From: Calliphora vicina
Taxonomy: Eukaryota > Arthropoda > Insecta > Diptera > Calliphoridae
Length of the DNA: 64,000 nt
Direction: 5' to 3'
Assembly: GCF_958450345.1 (NCBI RefSeq)
Contig: NC_088783.1
Span: forward strand, 22,881,701-22,945,700
Shown here: positions 23,073 through 34,345 of the stretch, piece after piece
How positions within the stretch are numbered: position 1 is the stretch's first letter
Layout of the letters: each line of letters starts with the position of its first letter
Translations under genes and position numbers: made by a program
The notes under the pieces: generated by a model
Told to the model about the DNA's origin: nothing
What the model saw: only the letters and a program-made list of their open reading frames with translations
Database searches by the model: none

Positions 23073-23352
23073 GACATTTTCCTGAAATTATTTTGGACGT
23101 TTGTTAATTTAAGGGTTTTGAACGATTTTTTCTTCCGCCATTAATAGTGCAGCCATCAAAATAAAATTTCATGACTGTGATTTAATATCAATATCTAATA
23201 CTTAGATTAGAGGACAAGTGTGGAATAAAATTAAATAGTCAAATAAGAAAAAAAACGGACAAAAAATGTAATATCGTACTGACAGTTTTCGAGGTATTTT
23301 CACGATTTCATTAAGGCTTTCACTACAAACCCTGTTTTGTATCAGTTTTAAC

Positions 23353-24421
23353 TAGGGTATTCAATTAATCGGGTCTCTGGTGTAATCGGTTAATCGAGCA
23401 AATAATTAATCGAGGTTTAGATTTATTCGGTTAATAATCGGTTAATTTAAAATTATTCGATTAACCGAATAATTTCTATTTTAATTTTAAATTGAAAAAA
23501 CAACAACGAATTTTGTGTACAAAAACATAAAAAACAGCAAATGAGGTATTTGAGATCATTTTGGTAAACATATCGCCTATTTGCTGCAACAACGTCATAA
23601 CTCAAAATCCGTGTTTTATGAACTGAGTAATACAAAATATGCGCTGATCTATAATCTTTCATATAGTTTTCAATAAAGTCAATTATTTTTTGTGTGAGAG
23701 TGTTTTTTTTTTTGTTGTAAACATCAAAATTAAAATTCATATTTTCTCGTATATTTCATAAGTAAAAATTTGGGTTAAATGCAGATTAGAAAGATATTAA
23801 CATCTACTATTTATATTTCTGAAATCGCATGATTTGTTGAAAATTTATATAAGAAATAGTAAAATGTCATAAAATATTCAAAGACATTTTTTGGAAACGA
23901 CTTTTTTTTAATTATTACGTTGTTGCAGCAAATGAGCGATATGTGAGTTTTTTAGGGTTTTAGTGAGATCTTCTGAAATAATCTTTTAAACGATTTTTTT
24001 TTTTTCAGATTTAATAAAACTTTTCTTGGAAAAAACTCTCTCGCTGATTGTATATGTTGGAGAAATCAAAAGCATGATAAAGAATATTCCTTTTTGGATT
24101 GTTTTAGATTTTGATTAATTTAATAGATTCGTTTAGTTATGGCAAAAGACTCAATTCATACTCACTAATCATACTCACTAATCATGTTTATTGGATGTTC
24201 AAAAAATATCTAATTTTAATTTGTATTTGAATTGATACGGAAAAATAAATACCAAAAAAATTTTTAAAGTGCAAAAAAAGGAATTTCGGTTAATCGGTTA
24301 ATCGACACAAATTAATCGGTTTATTTGTTATTTGAAAATCGGCAATTTCAAATTATTCGAACAGTTAACCGTCCAAAATTAATCGGTTAACCGATTAACG
24401 GTTAATCGATTGAATACCCTA
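23353..24421. mobile_element. hAT element with TTAATCGGTTAATCG subterminal repeats, copy 1
   Basis: The TIRs are TAGGGTATTCAAT at both ends. The 8-bp TSD is GTTTTAAC (23345-23352 and 24422-24429). Each subterminal zone has five or more copies of ttaatcggttaa or cgattaaccg. The interior contains an inverted pair ('atttgctgcaacaacgtcat' near 23580 and 'acgttgttgcagcaaat' near 23920). A shorter sister copy is at 52197-53107. No coding region. The insertion splits a MITE-like repeat whose remainder is at 24430. Confidence 0.92.
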
Positions 24422-24429
24422 GTTTTAAC

Positions 24430-24522
24430 AATAACATAACAGCAATATATTTCCATGAATTAGGTTTTTGACACTCAGTTACTACTTATCTAGATGTCAT
24501 CTATGCCAGAAGTTTTTTATAG
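24430..24522 (-). repeat. MITE relic, right remnant
   Basis: Read on the minus strand, 'catagatgacatctagata', 'taactgag' and 'caaaaacctaattcatg' match 5365-5420. The hAT element at 23353 is inserted in this repeat. The other end was not located with confidence. Confidence 0.5.
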
Positions 24523-24691
24523 CAGCAAATATCTCTAAGTTTTCTTCTATTGAGAACTACAGAAGCAAGATAATTTTGCGATTGATATTTTGCATTAAAG
24601 TTGAAAAAATATTAAATATTTCTTAAAGTATTGGGTAGTCCTCGTTGAACTTTTGCTTCTAAATGTCTAAACAAATTCTTTGTCGTCTAAA

Positions 24692-25282
24692 AACAAGTAT
24701 GAGATATATATTCGGCTGTGCCGAACTTATATACCCATCACCAAATTATTCCTCCAAATAAAATTTTTAAATATTTTTAGTTAAACAAAAATTTTTTTTC
24801 CAAAGTTGTTTTTTATTTTTTGGAAATAAAATTTTTCGAACTGTTTTTAAATTTTAATTTTTTTTTTGTTCTTTATCTTTTTTTTAATATTTAGCGAAAA
24901 AAAACTTTTGGTGACAAAAAAAATTCGGGTTAAAAAATATTTTTCCCGATTTTGACCCATTGTAGGTCCAACTTACTATGGTCTTTATACGTCGTTGCAA
25001 AGGTCTTTGAAATATCTATCATTAGATATCCATATTGTCTATGTTAATGACTTAGTAATTCAGATATAGGTAAAAAATCGAGGTTGTCATGGTTTTTTTC
25101 CTTATATCTCAGCCATTTCCGGAGATATTAGTGTATGAATCGTGTATGTGAGTTATTTGGGGGCTTCGGAGATTTGATTTCAACAGACAGACGGACAGAC
25201 GGACATGGCTTAATCAACTCCGCTATCTATAAGGATCCAAAATATATATACTTTATAAATTGTAGCAAACACTAAATGAGTA
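24692..25282 (+). repeat. Helentron-like family B copy
   Basis: Starts aaacaagtatgagatata, then 'ttcggctgtgccgaac' and 'tatacccatcacc', an A/T-rich zone, 'aatgacttagtaattc', 'cttatatctcagcc', 'gacggacagacggacatgg' and 'actccgctatctataagg'. The 3' tip with gggtataa is missing, and family A sequence begins about 15 bp later. Confidence 0.8.
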
Positions 25283-25296
25283 TTAATAAGTATTAA

Positions 25297-25620
25297 TACC
25301 CTACACTGAGTAAATGAGCAAACAAATTTTTCTTTTAAAATTTTAATAATTACTTTTCGTCAGTGATTTTCGGGTGCTATGGCCAATTATGAACGGATCG
25401 CCATAAAATGACGTCGCGTGATTACTTATATATAAAACATCCTTCTGTTAAATTTTATTTGGATACAATATTTTTAAAAGATTTCTGATCTTTAAAGTAA
25501 TTTTCGGAAGTGGCCTTTATGTGAGATATGCGATCAATTATGGATGGATCTGTACAACATTTTTATGGGTGATTTATTTATATATATGCCGATTTCGTGC
25601 AAACTTCACATAAACCATCT
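25297..25620 (+). repeat. Helentron-like family A, 5' fragment
   Basis: 'accctacactgagtaaatgagc' type start (matches 15640-15655), then 'attatgaacggatcgcc', 'aaagatttctgatc' and 'gatcaattatggatgg' correspond to two decayed A monomers. After about 25590 the sequence changes to an unrelated tail. Confidence 0.7.
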
Positions 25621-25740
25621 ACAGACCATCCCCAACGTACCCTGAAATTTTGGTTAAAATCGGTCGATCCGTTTTCGCAGTTAGTGGTGACATCAAAATG
25701 TACATTTCTTTTTATATATAAGATTATAATTATAATTTAA
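25590..25740 (+). repeat. Unassigned repeat tail
   Basis: Contains 'aaaatcggtcgatccg' and 'cgcagttagtgg' followed by 'tttttatatataagatta'. This style of tail (accgat motif, then a T-rich end) is common at the ends of insect transposable elements, but I cannot name the family. Confidence 0.3.
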
Positions 25741-26005
25741 TACCGTACGTGACAGATTTTTCTCTTATAGTAAAACAATATACATATATTCGGTTTCAAT
25801 AAACAATTTGATAATAGCAAAAAAACAATCATAGTCTAATTCATTTCATACTATATGCTAATTGGGAGCTTAGTTTTCGCCGCAATCTTTGCCTAAAACA
25901 TACCAATTAAATTAAAAAATTAAATATAGTCAGTTTAAACTATTATTTTTGCCCTTAAAATGTTTTTTTTTTTCAGTCGTGGTTGTCATTCTCGTGGAAT
26001 TGCCC
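25741..26005 (+). repeat. Internal fragment of hAT-like family E
   Basis: It matches the interior of the E copy at about 42210-42612 almost end to end: 'accgtacgtgacagattttt', 'gctaattgggagcttag', 'ggtcagtttaaactatt'-type words and 'gtcattctcgtggaa'. Terminal repeats are missing. Confidence 0.7.
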
Positions 26006-27774
26006 AGATTGATGGTGGGTGTACAAGATTCGTATGAAAATCTGAAAATATCTAATAGCGGATTGATAGACATTATCACTATGGTAAAGTGTTTAATATT
26101 AACTTGAACTTTCATTTCCACAAAAATAATATTGTATCAAGTCATTTTTATTCCAAAATAATTAACTGTTACAACTTAATAAATATGTATTAAGTATATT
26201 ATTTTTTCTGCAGGATCTTAAAAACCGTAAAAGTGGAACAAATCCTACTGACTTATTTATTTCTAGTGCCGCCACTTGTCTTCAGTCAAATTTTGTTTTT
26301 TTTTCTAACAATTCAAAAATTTAACATCTGCTGCGTTTTCTTTTGTACTACAACATTAACTATAAGCCGTCATACAACTTTCACTTACTAACCGTCTGTT
26401 TAGGTCTAACTGACTGAATGACAGGCTTTGTTGTTCTATCTAACAAGTATATTCTTGACTCGTATTCTAAGAGTAGTAACTAAAAAATTATATATAATAT
26501 AAAATATAAACTAAGTATAAAAACAAACATGTTTCTTTAACTTTATATTTTTTAATGTAACATTTTTTTTTGCACTTTGAAAGTTTTCTTTCTACTCCTT
26601 CCGTTTCATTCATTCATTCGTTTGTTGGTTCAAAGGAAAAATAAATGCTATTAAATGTATTAAGATGCTGCACATCAGCTGCTGATGTACTCATACAATA
26701 AACCTCAATCTGTCAGAAGAAATGGGTGCTACTAGAAAAATTGTTTTGTGTCGGTGTGTTAGTTATTCAACTACACATATGTGTATGTACAGATGCGAGG
26801 GTATTTGTGAGTCTGTTGTGCATTTTAGACGTGTATAGCATACGGTAAGGATTATAAAATAAATAAAGGAAATAAACAAACAAACAGAGATAGACAGACA
26901 ACCAGGCAGGCAGACAGACACACGAAAACAGTAGCATGTGAGTGGAAGTTGAAGCAGTTACAAACTTTTCTGTAACGATTAATCGAATAAAAGTATTCCT
27001 GAACACAGGAAGTGTTTAATTATTTAAACAATTATGCAACAACTGAAACATTTATTTAATTAAATATTTCATGGGCAAACCAGCAAAAGCTTGGTAATGA
27101 CTTGCAATTACTGCATCACATACTTTCCAATGACTGGTATATACTGTCTGAGAATTAGTCGAAGAATGACTCATTTATTATCTTTTATATAACTGCTTAT
27201 CTAGTTGTCATTTGCATGAGCTCGTTCAGTTTTTATTGATAACGGTTTGGATTCCTATGTTCAATGAGTTATTAATGTGATTACTTGTAACTAGTTTTAG
27301 TGACGTAAAGGTAATGACTTATTTGTAAGCGGTTGCGGTAAGTAATTGCCTCCAATTATACTATCGAGTTAAAATAAATTATTAGCATTTTAACTGATAA
27401 ATCGGTAATGTAAGTTTTCATATATAAATTTCCATTTATGTATTTAAATTTTAGTCGAGTCAATTGCAGTTACATATTTGAATCGATTAATCGTTTATCT
27501 AAAAAGTAACACATAATAGTAAGTACATGCACTCAATAACAACTGAACATTTGCTAGTCTACAGTAAAGTTGTAAATGAGATCATCTCAACGGGACTTTA
27601 AAATGTGGGTGTATTTGACAGCATAAAAACTAAATTTATATTTATATAAGGGTAGTTTCACATTAAGAAAACTAATTTTGATTAAAATTTGTTCACTTGG
27701 CTGTGCTAATAAATGATTTTAGTCATTTTATCTTTAAAATGATAAAAAAACTGAACAATTTAAAAAACTAATAT
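26006..27774. other. AT-rich stretch, nothing assigned
   Basis: No gene. There is a 'gacagacaaccaggcaggc' low-complexity patch near 26890-26925, and the motif ggtaatgac recurs loosely around 27090-27310. The last part leads directly into the hexamer array. Confidence 0.45.
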
Positions 27775-29400
27775 TAATACTAATACTAATACTAATACTA
27801 ATACTAATACTAATACTAATACTAATACTAATACTAATACTAATACTAATACTAATACTAATACTAATACTAATACTAATACTAATACTAATACTAATAC
27901 TAATACTAATACTAATACTAATACTAATACTAATACTAATACTAATACTAATACTAATACTAATACTAATACTAATACTAATACTAATACTAATACTAAT
28001 ACTAATACTAATACTAATACTAATACTAATACTAATACTAATACTAATACTAATACTAATACTAATACTAATACTAATACTAATACTAATACTAATACTA
28101 ATACTAATACTAATACTAATACTAATACTAATACTAATACTAATACTAATACTAATACTAATACTAATACTAATACTAATACTAATACTAATACTAATAC
28201 TAATACTAATACTAATACTAATACTAATACTAATACTAATACTAATACTAATACTAATACTAATACTAATACTAATACTAATACTAATACTAATACTAAT
28301 ACTAATACTAATACTAATACTAATACTAATACTAATACTAATACTAATACTAATACTAATACTAATACTAATACTAATACTAATACTAATACTAATACTA
28401 ATACTAATACTAATACTAATACTAATACTAATACTAATACTAATACTAATACTAATACTAATACTAATACTAATACTAATACTAATACTAATACTAATAC
28501 TAATACTAATACTAATACTAATACTAATACTAATACTAATACTAATACTAATACTAATACTAATACTAATACTAATACTAATACTAATACTAATACTAAT
28601 ACTAATACTAATACTAATACTAATACTAATACTAATACTAATACTAATACTAATACTAATACTAATACTAATACTAATACTAATACTAATACTAATACTA
28701 ATACTAATACTAATACTAATACTAATACTAATACTAATACTAATACTAATACTAATACTAATACTAATACTAATACTAATACTAATACTAATACTAATAC
28801 TAATACTAATACTAATACTAATACTAATACTAATACTAATACTAATACTAATACTAATACTAATACTAATACTAATACTAATACTAATACTAATACTAAT
28901 ACTAATACTAATACTAATACTAATACTAATACTAATACTAATACTAATACTAATACTAATACTAATACTAATACTAATACTAATACTAATACTAATACTA
29001 ATACTAATACTAATACTAATACTAATACTAATACTAATACTAATACTAATACTAATACTAATACTAATACTAATACTAATACTAATACTAATACTAATAC
29101 TAATACTAATACTAATACTAATACTAATACTAATACTAATACTAATACTAATACTAATACTAATACTAATACTAATACTAATACTAATACTAATACTAAT
29201 ACTAATACTAATACTAATACTAATACTAATACTAATACTAATACTAATACTAATACTAATACTAATACTAATACTAATACTAATACTAATACTAATACTA
29301 ATACTAATACTAATACTAATACTAATACTAATACTAATACTAATACTAATACTAATACTAATACTAATACTAATACTAATACTAATACTAATACTAATAC
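27775..29400. repeat. (TAATAC)271 perfect hexanucleotide array
   Basis: 1626 bp made of 271 TAATAC units with no substitution or indel that I could find. The left flank grades through 'aactaatattaatac', and the right flank continues 'ttttgggcgtattttt' straight into the 3' tip of a family A Helentron. The long minus-strand Ser-Ile reading frame across the array is a trivial consequence of the 6-bp period. Such uniformity implies recent expansion, homogenisation or assembly smoothing. Confidence 0.98.
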
Positions 29401-29416
29401 TTTTGGGCGTATTTTT

Positions 29417-29917
29417 GTACCCTACACCACCATAGAGGTGATTTGTACACAAATAATAATATGTACACAAGAAGAACCAAGAATATTGAAACTGGCTTAA
29501 ATCAGTGTATTACTTCTCCTAGCCCCAATACAAATGTCCTCCCAAAATTGGACTTTATTGGTCATAAAACCTTAACTTATATAGGTATCTACACAAGTTT
29601 TGCTCCAAATAAGTATTATATATTCGGAATTCATGTCACAAATTTTTGTTATGATCGGTTCAAAATTAGTAATAGCTCCCATATAAGACCTGCTTCCAAT
29701 AATCACTTTAACGTGCATAAATCTCCTAGAAATGTTGGTATACACATAAAATTCAATATGAATATGAACATTAATAATTTTTTTTTTCATGTTTATCGGT
29801 CCATAATTTGTCATAGCTCCCATATAAGGCAAACTTCCAAAAAATAACTCCCGAATATAATTATTGAAATTTACTTAGTGTAGGGTATTATATGGTCGGG
29901 CTTGACCGTCCATACAT
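29417..29917 (-). repeat. Helentron-like family A copy carrying the DD37E empty site
   Basis: On the minus strand it starts with atggacggtcaagcccgacc and 'ataccctacac'. It has two monomers ('atatgggagctatgac', 'tatggaccgat') and continues through 'tgtgtagatacctatataag' and 'ccaattttgggaggac', ending near 'ctatggtggtgtagggta'. It therefore lacks much of the 3' half present at 17.6-17.95 kb. At 29586-29587 it shows the single TA into which DD37E inserted in the 15.6-kb copy. The 134-codon plus frame here is a shadow. Confidence 0.8.
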
Positions 29918-30866
29918 TCAGAATTGTTAATATTTCAAAAATAGATCCTAACTACACTTAGTCACTTATCGATATATTATTTGCAGTAGGGCATAGTGAT
30001 TCGTTAAATCCTATATGAGACTCAAAGTATTATCCGAATTATTATTAACATCGATATAAATTAAAGCTTATAATTACTAATATAGAATTTCAAGAATAAT
30101 TTAATCTCAAACACTTACAAATCTAATCTGAAATGTCTCACATAAATATACATTTTGTAAAATATAAAAAAAACATTCTCTGTTACACATGCATGAAATA
30201 AGAAGCACTTATCCTTTTTTTTCCTTAGAAAAAAAGACATTTCTAGTTTTCCTCTTTCATAAAGAAATAACATCAGAAAAGGGTCTTATCTAAATGACAC
30301 ATTGATATATTAGTAGCTCTTCATTTTGTTATTTCTTATGTGTGAACATAAAATTCATATAACTTGGTTTAAATCCATTAAATTTTACTTTTTACTTAAA
30401 TAAATTTTATGAAACATAAAGGTAAAACGAAATGGTTATTTAATGGCAAGTAACTTTATTTTTCTAATAAACTGTTGCATTTGGTTTTTGTGAAAGCAAA
30501 ATGTTTTGCAGCAGTCAAGCTTTTTATGAAAATGAAAAGAAAAAAAAAAACTGAAAATAAAACAAGAAAAACAATGTACGTGTTATATTGTGTTATGTCA
30601 TCAAGATCAAAGAAATCATGATGTTGCTATCAAAGAGTCCAGCCACTTAAATGGTTAACAACAGCCAAAAATACATACGAACAAACCATACAACATAAAA
30701 CAAGCAACCAAAATGACAATCAACCGGTGAAACCTAAAAAATACAGAAAAAAAACAGGAAAATTGGAAATAGTGGCAAACGGTTATGGTCGACTGTATTA
30801 TTAGATACTACAGAATTTTCAGTCAGTTTATAAAAAATTTGGTTACTTAGTTAATGGATTTTATAT
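29918..30866. other. AT-rich stretch, nothing assigned
   Basis: About 950 bp without coding sequence, terminal repeats or matches to other families in the window. Confidence 0.45.
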
Positions 30867-31120
30867 TTGGGGGATTCAAATGGTCTGCTATTAGGTCGTA
30901 TTGTCATAATGTTAAAATATTATTTTAGTTTAAACAAATTTTTGTTGTGTTTCGAACAAAAAAGTTCTAAACTAATAAGACTTTTTGAACTGTGTTTATT
31001 GTTTTGTCACAAAATAAACCTTTTTTTGTTTGCAGCACAACAACAATTTGTTTAAACTAAAATAATATTTTAATACATTATGACAATACGACATAATATT
31101 ATACCGTTTGAATCCCCCAA
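30867..31120. mobile_element. 254-bp MITE with ~85-bp TIRs
   Basis: The TIRs open ttgggggattcaaa and run inward through 'gtcgtattgtcataatg' and 'attattttagtttaaac' with about 90% identity around a short centre. A truncated relative starts at 37803. Flanks (tatat / ttaat) give no certain TSD, so the superfamily is open. Confidence 0.85.
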
Positions 31121-32136
31121 TTAATTCTGAATAGATATTTTAACCAAAGTAGATATTTTGCCCTCATCTGTTAGAGAAGACCATAGCTAGTTATAATTCT
31201 ACATATACTATTGTAGGTTATTAACATTAAAAAAAAATGCAACTCACGTAGTATACAATTTATGGCATGTATTATAAACAAGAAAGCAGGAAAATACTTA
31301 ATATACTAAAAACAAAGTGAAGAGGACAAAACCAAAACACCCCTGCATAGGTGCATACTTCAATATGTGGCACAGTGGAAATGGAGTTATCCTTAAAATA
31401 TAAATTAAATGCACTTGGATCCTTTTGTAATTCAGCTGTGTGGTCTAAAAACAATATTTCGATAATAAACATGAAAAGCAGCTTGTTTCTATTAAACGAA
31501 ACCCTGGCCGTCGCAATTAGTATTTTGCCAGAAGTCAGAAAGAGCCAAAATGTAAAATAACAAAGCAGGAAATCCCCAACGGAAGACAATTTTTACATAC
31601 CCTAGTATGTAAAATATAAAAATCCCAATTTAATTTTAGGGGATTTTTGTTTATAACTTTTCTAAGTATTTTTCATATTGAAATAATTTCTTTAATAATA
31701 TTGCTGTATTTGCAATTTTTTATTTGCTTTGTGGCACAGTATAATTAAATCATTGAGATTTTAATAGCCTTTCACTTTCCGCAAATACCCACTTCAACAA
31801 GATTGATAGCTGACATTAAAATTTGTCCCTGAAAGTCAGCATTTAAAACTACTGTCCTTATATTGGTTTTCACGCTGCAACATTAGCAAAAAATCTGACT
31901 GCAACATAAAAAAAAAATTTATAAAAAATCACGCAAACCTGTTCATGTGAATCAAACATCACATATTCTAGTGCCATAGCTATACAACTACCACAGTACT
32001 ACACACCGATACAAAAACAAACACAGATACATATTCGAATAACCGACCATGCCAGCCATACGGGAAACCTCAATGAATAAAATAATGTACTACTACCAAT
32101 ACTACCACATGCAGTCATACATATGTATGTATACAT
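31121..32136. other. AT-rich stretch, nothing assigned
   Basis: No gene. Overlapping open frames of 69-105 codons at 31272-31589 on opposite strands show no domain and are not called. Confidence 0.4.
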
Positions 32137-32672
32137 TAGGGATGACCCGTCTATATGGAGGGTAAATAAGGTGTCGTTGTTTCCGAGTAAAATTAAAATT
32201 TAGTTTGTTTGAGGACATTATTTCTCAAAAATGTTGGCCTGGCTTCAACATTTGCTGAGCTGGATCAATGAATAGAAATTTCCTTTTTATGGTTTTTATG
32301 ACTTCTTTCATATTTCTCTCAAAGGAAACATATGAGATATTGGTATTTGGTGAAAGGTATTTGAAAGATGCTTTTAATGCTGTATCAGAAATGTTCATAT
32401 AAGTTCGAAAATATTCAAACTTTTTTAATAATTTGCCTATATAAATTAAAACAGTTTGAATTTTTTGGAGCGTATTTTCTCCCGGATCTTATGTTAGCTA
32501 TATGTTGAAAACGATCACAATATAGATATCAAAATAAGCGCAATTTCCTTAGAATTTCTTTGGTGTATAACACTTTCTAAGTTCATTGTGTCAAAAACCA
32601 TTTTATTTTTTGTCTAAAATACTTCCAACATTACACTCAAACATATTTTTTTAGGGTAAAAGGGCTCCATTA

Positions 32673-33121
32673 CCCTAGGTCTCCACGTAGCAATATTTAT
32701 TGCAGCAATTGTTAAATTTGATTGCGTCAATGAAATTTGCGTGTGTATACCGCAAATTGCCATATGTAGCAATCCATTGCGCAATGATTGCTCTACTGAT
32801 TGCATGATCATTCAGTTCAGTTGTCATTACATGTAAACTTTCTTCTTTCTGTGATTCTTCTTTCTGTAATTCATATATGTATATTTAATTTATTTAAGTT
32901 CCAAAAGTAAAAAAAAATAAAGAAATTAGTGAAAAAAATCATTCAACACAAAATATGAGCCAAATACACCTCCGTTTTTCATACAACTTCTCGCGTTGAA
33001 AATTTTGTATTTGTGACGAACGTTTTCTCTACCTAAAGCATTTAGCAATCGCTGTGCTGTTGTTCTGCCGACGTTATTGCTTGAGTTTAGAAATAAAAAT
33101 TGCAACGTGGAGATCTAGGGT
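32673..33121. mobile_element. Harbinger-like MITE
   Basis: The TIRs begin CCCTAGGTCTCCACGT (left) and CCCTAGATCTCCACGT (right, reversed) and extend to 'tgcaatttttatt'. The 3-bp flank is TTA on both sides (32670-32672 and 33122-33124), the TWA-type duplication typical of PIF/Harbinger. 449 bp, no coding capacity. Confidence 0.75.
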
Positions 33122-33289
33122 TAAGATTTTAAGAGAGATTAGTAGCATAAGTATGCTAAAATGTAGCATTCTATGTATTTGGGGTTTTTCAAAAATCTTC
33201 CAATATATCATAAATCTCGTAATTTTCCGGGATTGGTATTCGTAATACATACGAGTATCATGACACTATTCAAATGATTTCCTCTCATC

Positions 33290-33326
33290 GTGGCGTATGG
33301 TTTATAAAAAATCACTCATACGTAAC
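33290..33326. repeat. Short palindromic repeat 'tggcgtatg...catacg'
   Basis: A ~36-bp unit with tggcgtatg at one side and 'actcatacg' at the other around 'ataaaaaatcac'. The same unit lies in the opposite orientation at 52122-52156. Confidence 0.5.
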
Positions 33327-33555
33327 GTAGTGCTGCCATCAGTAATGCATTAAACACATTGAAGACAGCAGGCTTCCGACTACAATCTGTCAAAAATAAA
33401 ATACACACTTTTATATGAAGACGATTCTTCACGGCGACACGACTGCTTTTGCCGCTGCTGCCGAATTAGGCTAATTTCTATTTTTGTCAACTGCAAAACA
33501 GAAATAGTGTTGCTAATATATTAAAAAAATGTAAATCAAACTCACTTAATTTTGG

Positions 33556-33660
33556 CATGATTTGGCATCCTGTCACTATGGCATGCAAGGAGTGATACAA
33601 GAACAATAATCAAAAAAATCCAAACTGTAAGGTATAATGGTTTCATTTTTAAACATATAT
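33556..33660 (+). pseudogene. Internally deleted DD37E transposon scrap
   Basis: 'tttggcatcctgtcactatg' and 'tacaagaacaataat' match 17157-17210 of the intact transposase (around the second catalytic Asp). The sequence then jumps to 'aaactgtaaggtata' and 'aaacatatat', matching the 3' untranslated end at 17512-17550. The TIR itself is missing. About 105 bp remain, so it is a deletion derivative of the DD37E family with no function. Confidence 0.8.
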
Positions 33661-33800
33661 GGGCAATTCCAAGAGAATGACAACCACGACTGAAAACAGA
33701 AAAACCCTTGAAACTTTTTTTCAAAATGATTTGAATAGGAAAAACTACTAAAATGTTACTATTATTACAACATTTTACAGTAAACATTTTTTCTCTGCAT
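33661..33800 (-). repeat. Inverted interior piece of family E
   Basis: Read on the minus strand it matches 42480-42612: 'aaaatgttgtaataata', 'cctattcaaatcat', 'aaagtttcaagggttttt' and 'ggttgtcattctc'. The far end carries 'cagagaaaaaatgtttac', similar to the MITE at 18571. Confidence 0.6.
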
Positions 33801-33917
33801 TCCTTTTTTTTTAAACCGAATATAAATTTTGTTATTTATTATTTAGTTTTTGTATACATATATTTATAGAACATATATTGTTTTATATATACATATATTC
33901 CATAATATAACAATAAA

Positions 33918-34342
33918 AGGTAGAATCACTACAAAATATGTTCTCAATTCTACGTGCCTTGGATTGTCAGACTAATATAAAATAAAAAATAAAAGTACAA
34001 TTGAAAAAAAAAAACATCAAAAATTAACTAAATTGAAAAATATTTTAAATTCAATTTAACTGTTTATTTGAACAAAATGTCGTAAGATTTATAAAATGTC
34101 CTGAAAATAAAATGAAAGAATGGAGTGCAGCCTGCGGTGTTGAGCAGAAGAAACACTCCCGGATTTGCATGCATCAATTCAATGACTCCGATTATATTGA
34201 ACTGTATTTCAAATATAAACAAAATATTTCTCAATTTTCATTTGTTATTACTCGTATTTTTGGATTTCTGTTTTTTATTTTTCTATTATTTGACGTAACA
34301 AGGCATAGCATTTTAAACTCTCTCCCTAGTGATTCTACCTTC
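33918..34342 (+). mobile_element. Small TIR element containing a THAP-like exon
   Basis: The TIRs are aggtagaatcacta at the left (33918-33931) and its complement tagtgattctacct at the right (34329-34342). The ~425-bp interior includes an open frame with the C-terminal half of a THAP-like zinc finger. Flanks do not give a clean TSD. THAP domains occur in P-element and some other transposases, so this may be a deletion derivative of such an element; that is inference. Confidence 0.6.
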
Positions 34343-34345
34343 TAA
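34049..34345 (+). pseudogene. THAP-like zinc finger fragment
   Basis: The frame opens after a stop at 34046-34048, passes an ATG at 34112 and runs to 34345. Its conserved part reads KMKEWSAACGVEQKKHSRIC followed by MHQFNDSDY. This resembles the second half of a THAP domain (W-x-x-A-C-G, then S-R-I-C-x-x-H-F), a DNA-binding C2CH finger. The expected zinc-ligand His appears shifted or replaced (C-M-H-Q-F instead of C-x-x-H-F), and the N-terminal C-x-x-C is not seen in frame. After residue 35 from the ATG the sequence becomes hydrophobic and probably non-coding. I regard it as a decayed transposase exon. It could alternatively be a host THAP pseudogene. Confidence 0.5.

Noticed and set aside
27734..29470. 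578-codon minus-strand reading frame of alternating Ser and Ile
   Set aside because: Purely the translation of the TAATAC array; a 6-bp period without stops always gives a long two-residue frame.
29443..29847. 134-codon plus-strand frame
   Set aside because: Antisense translation of the family A copy; no domain, same repeat as at 15.6 kb.
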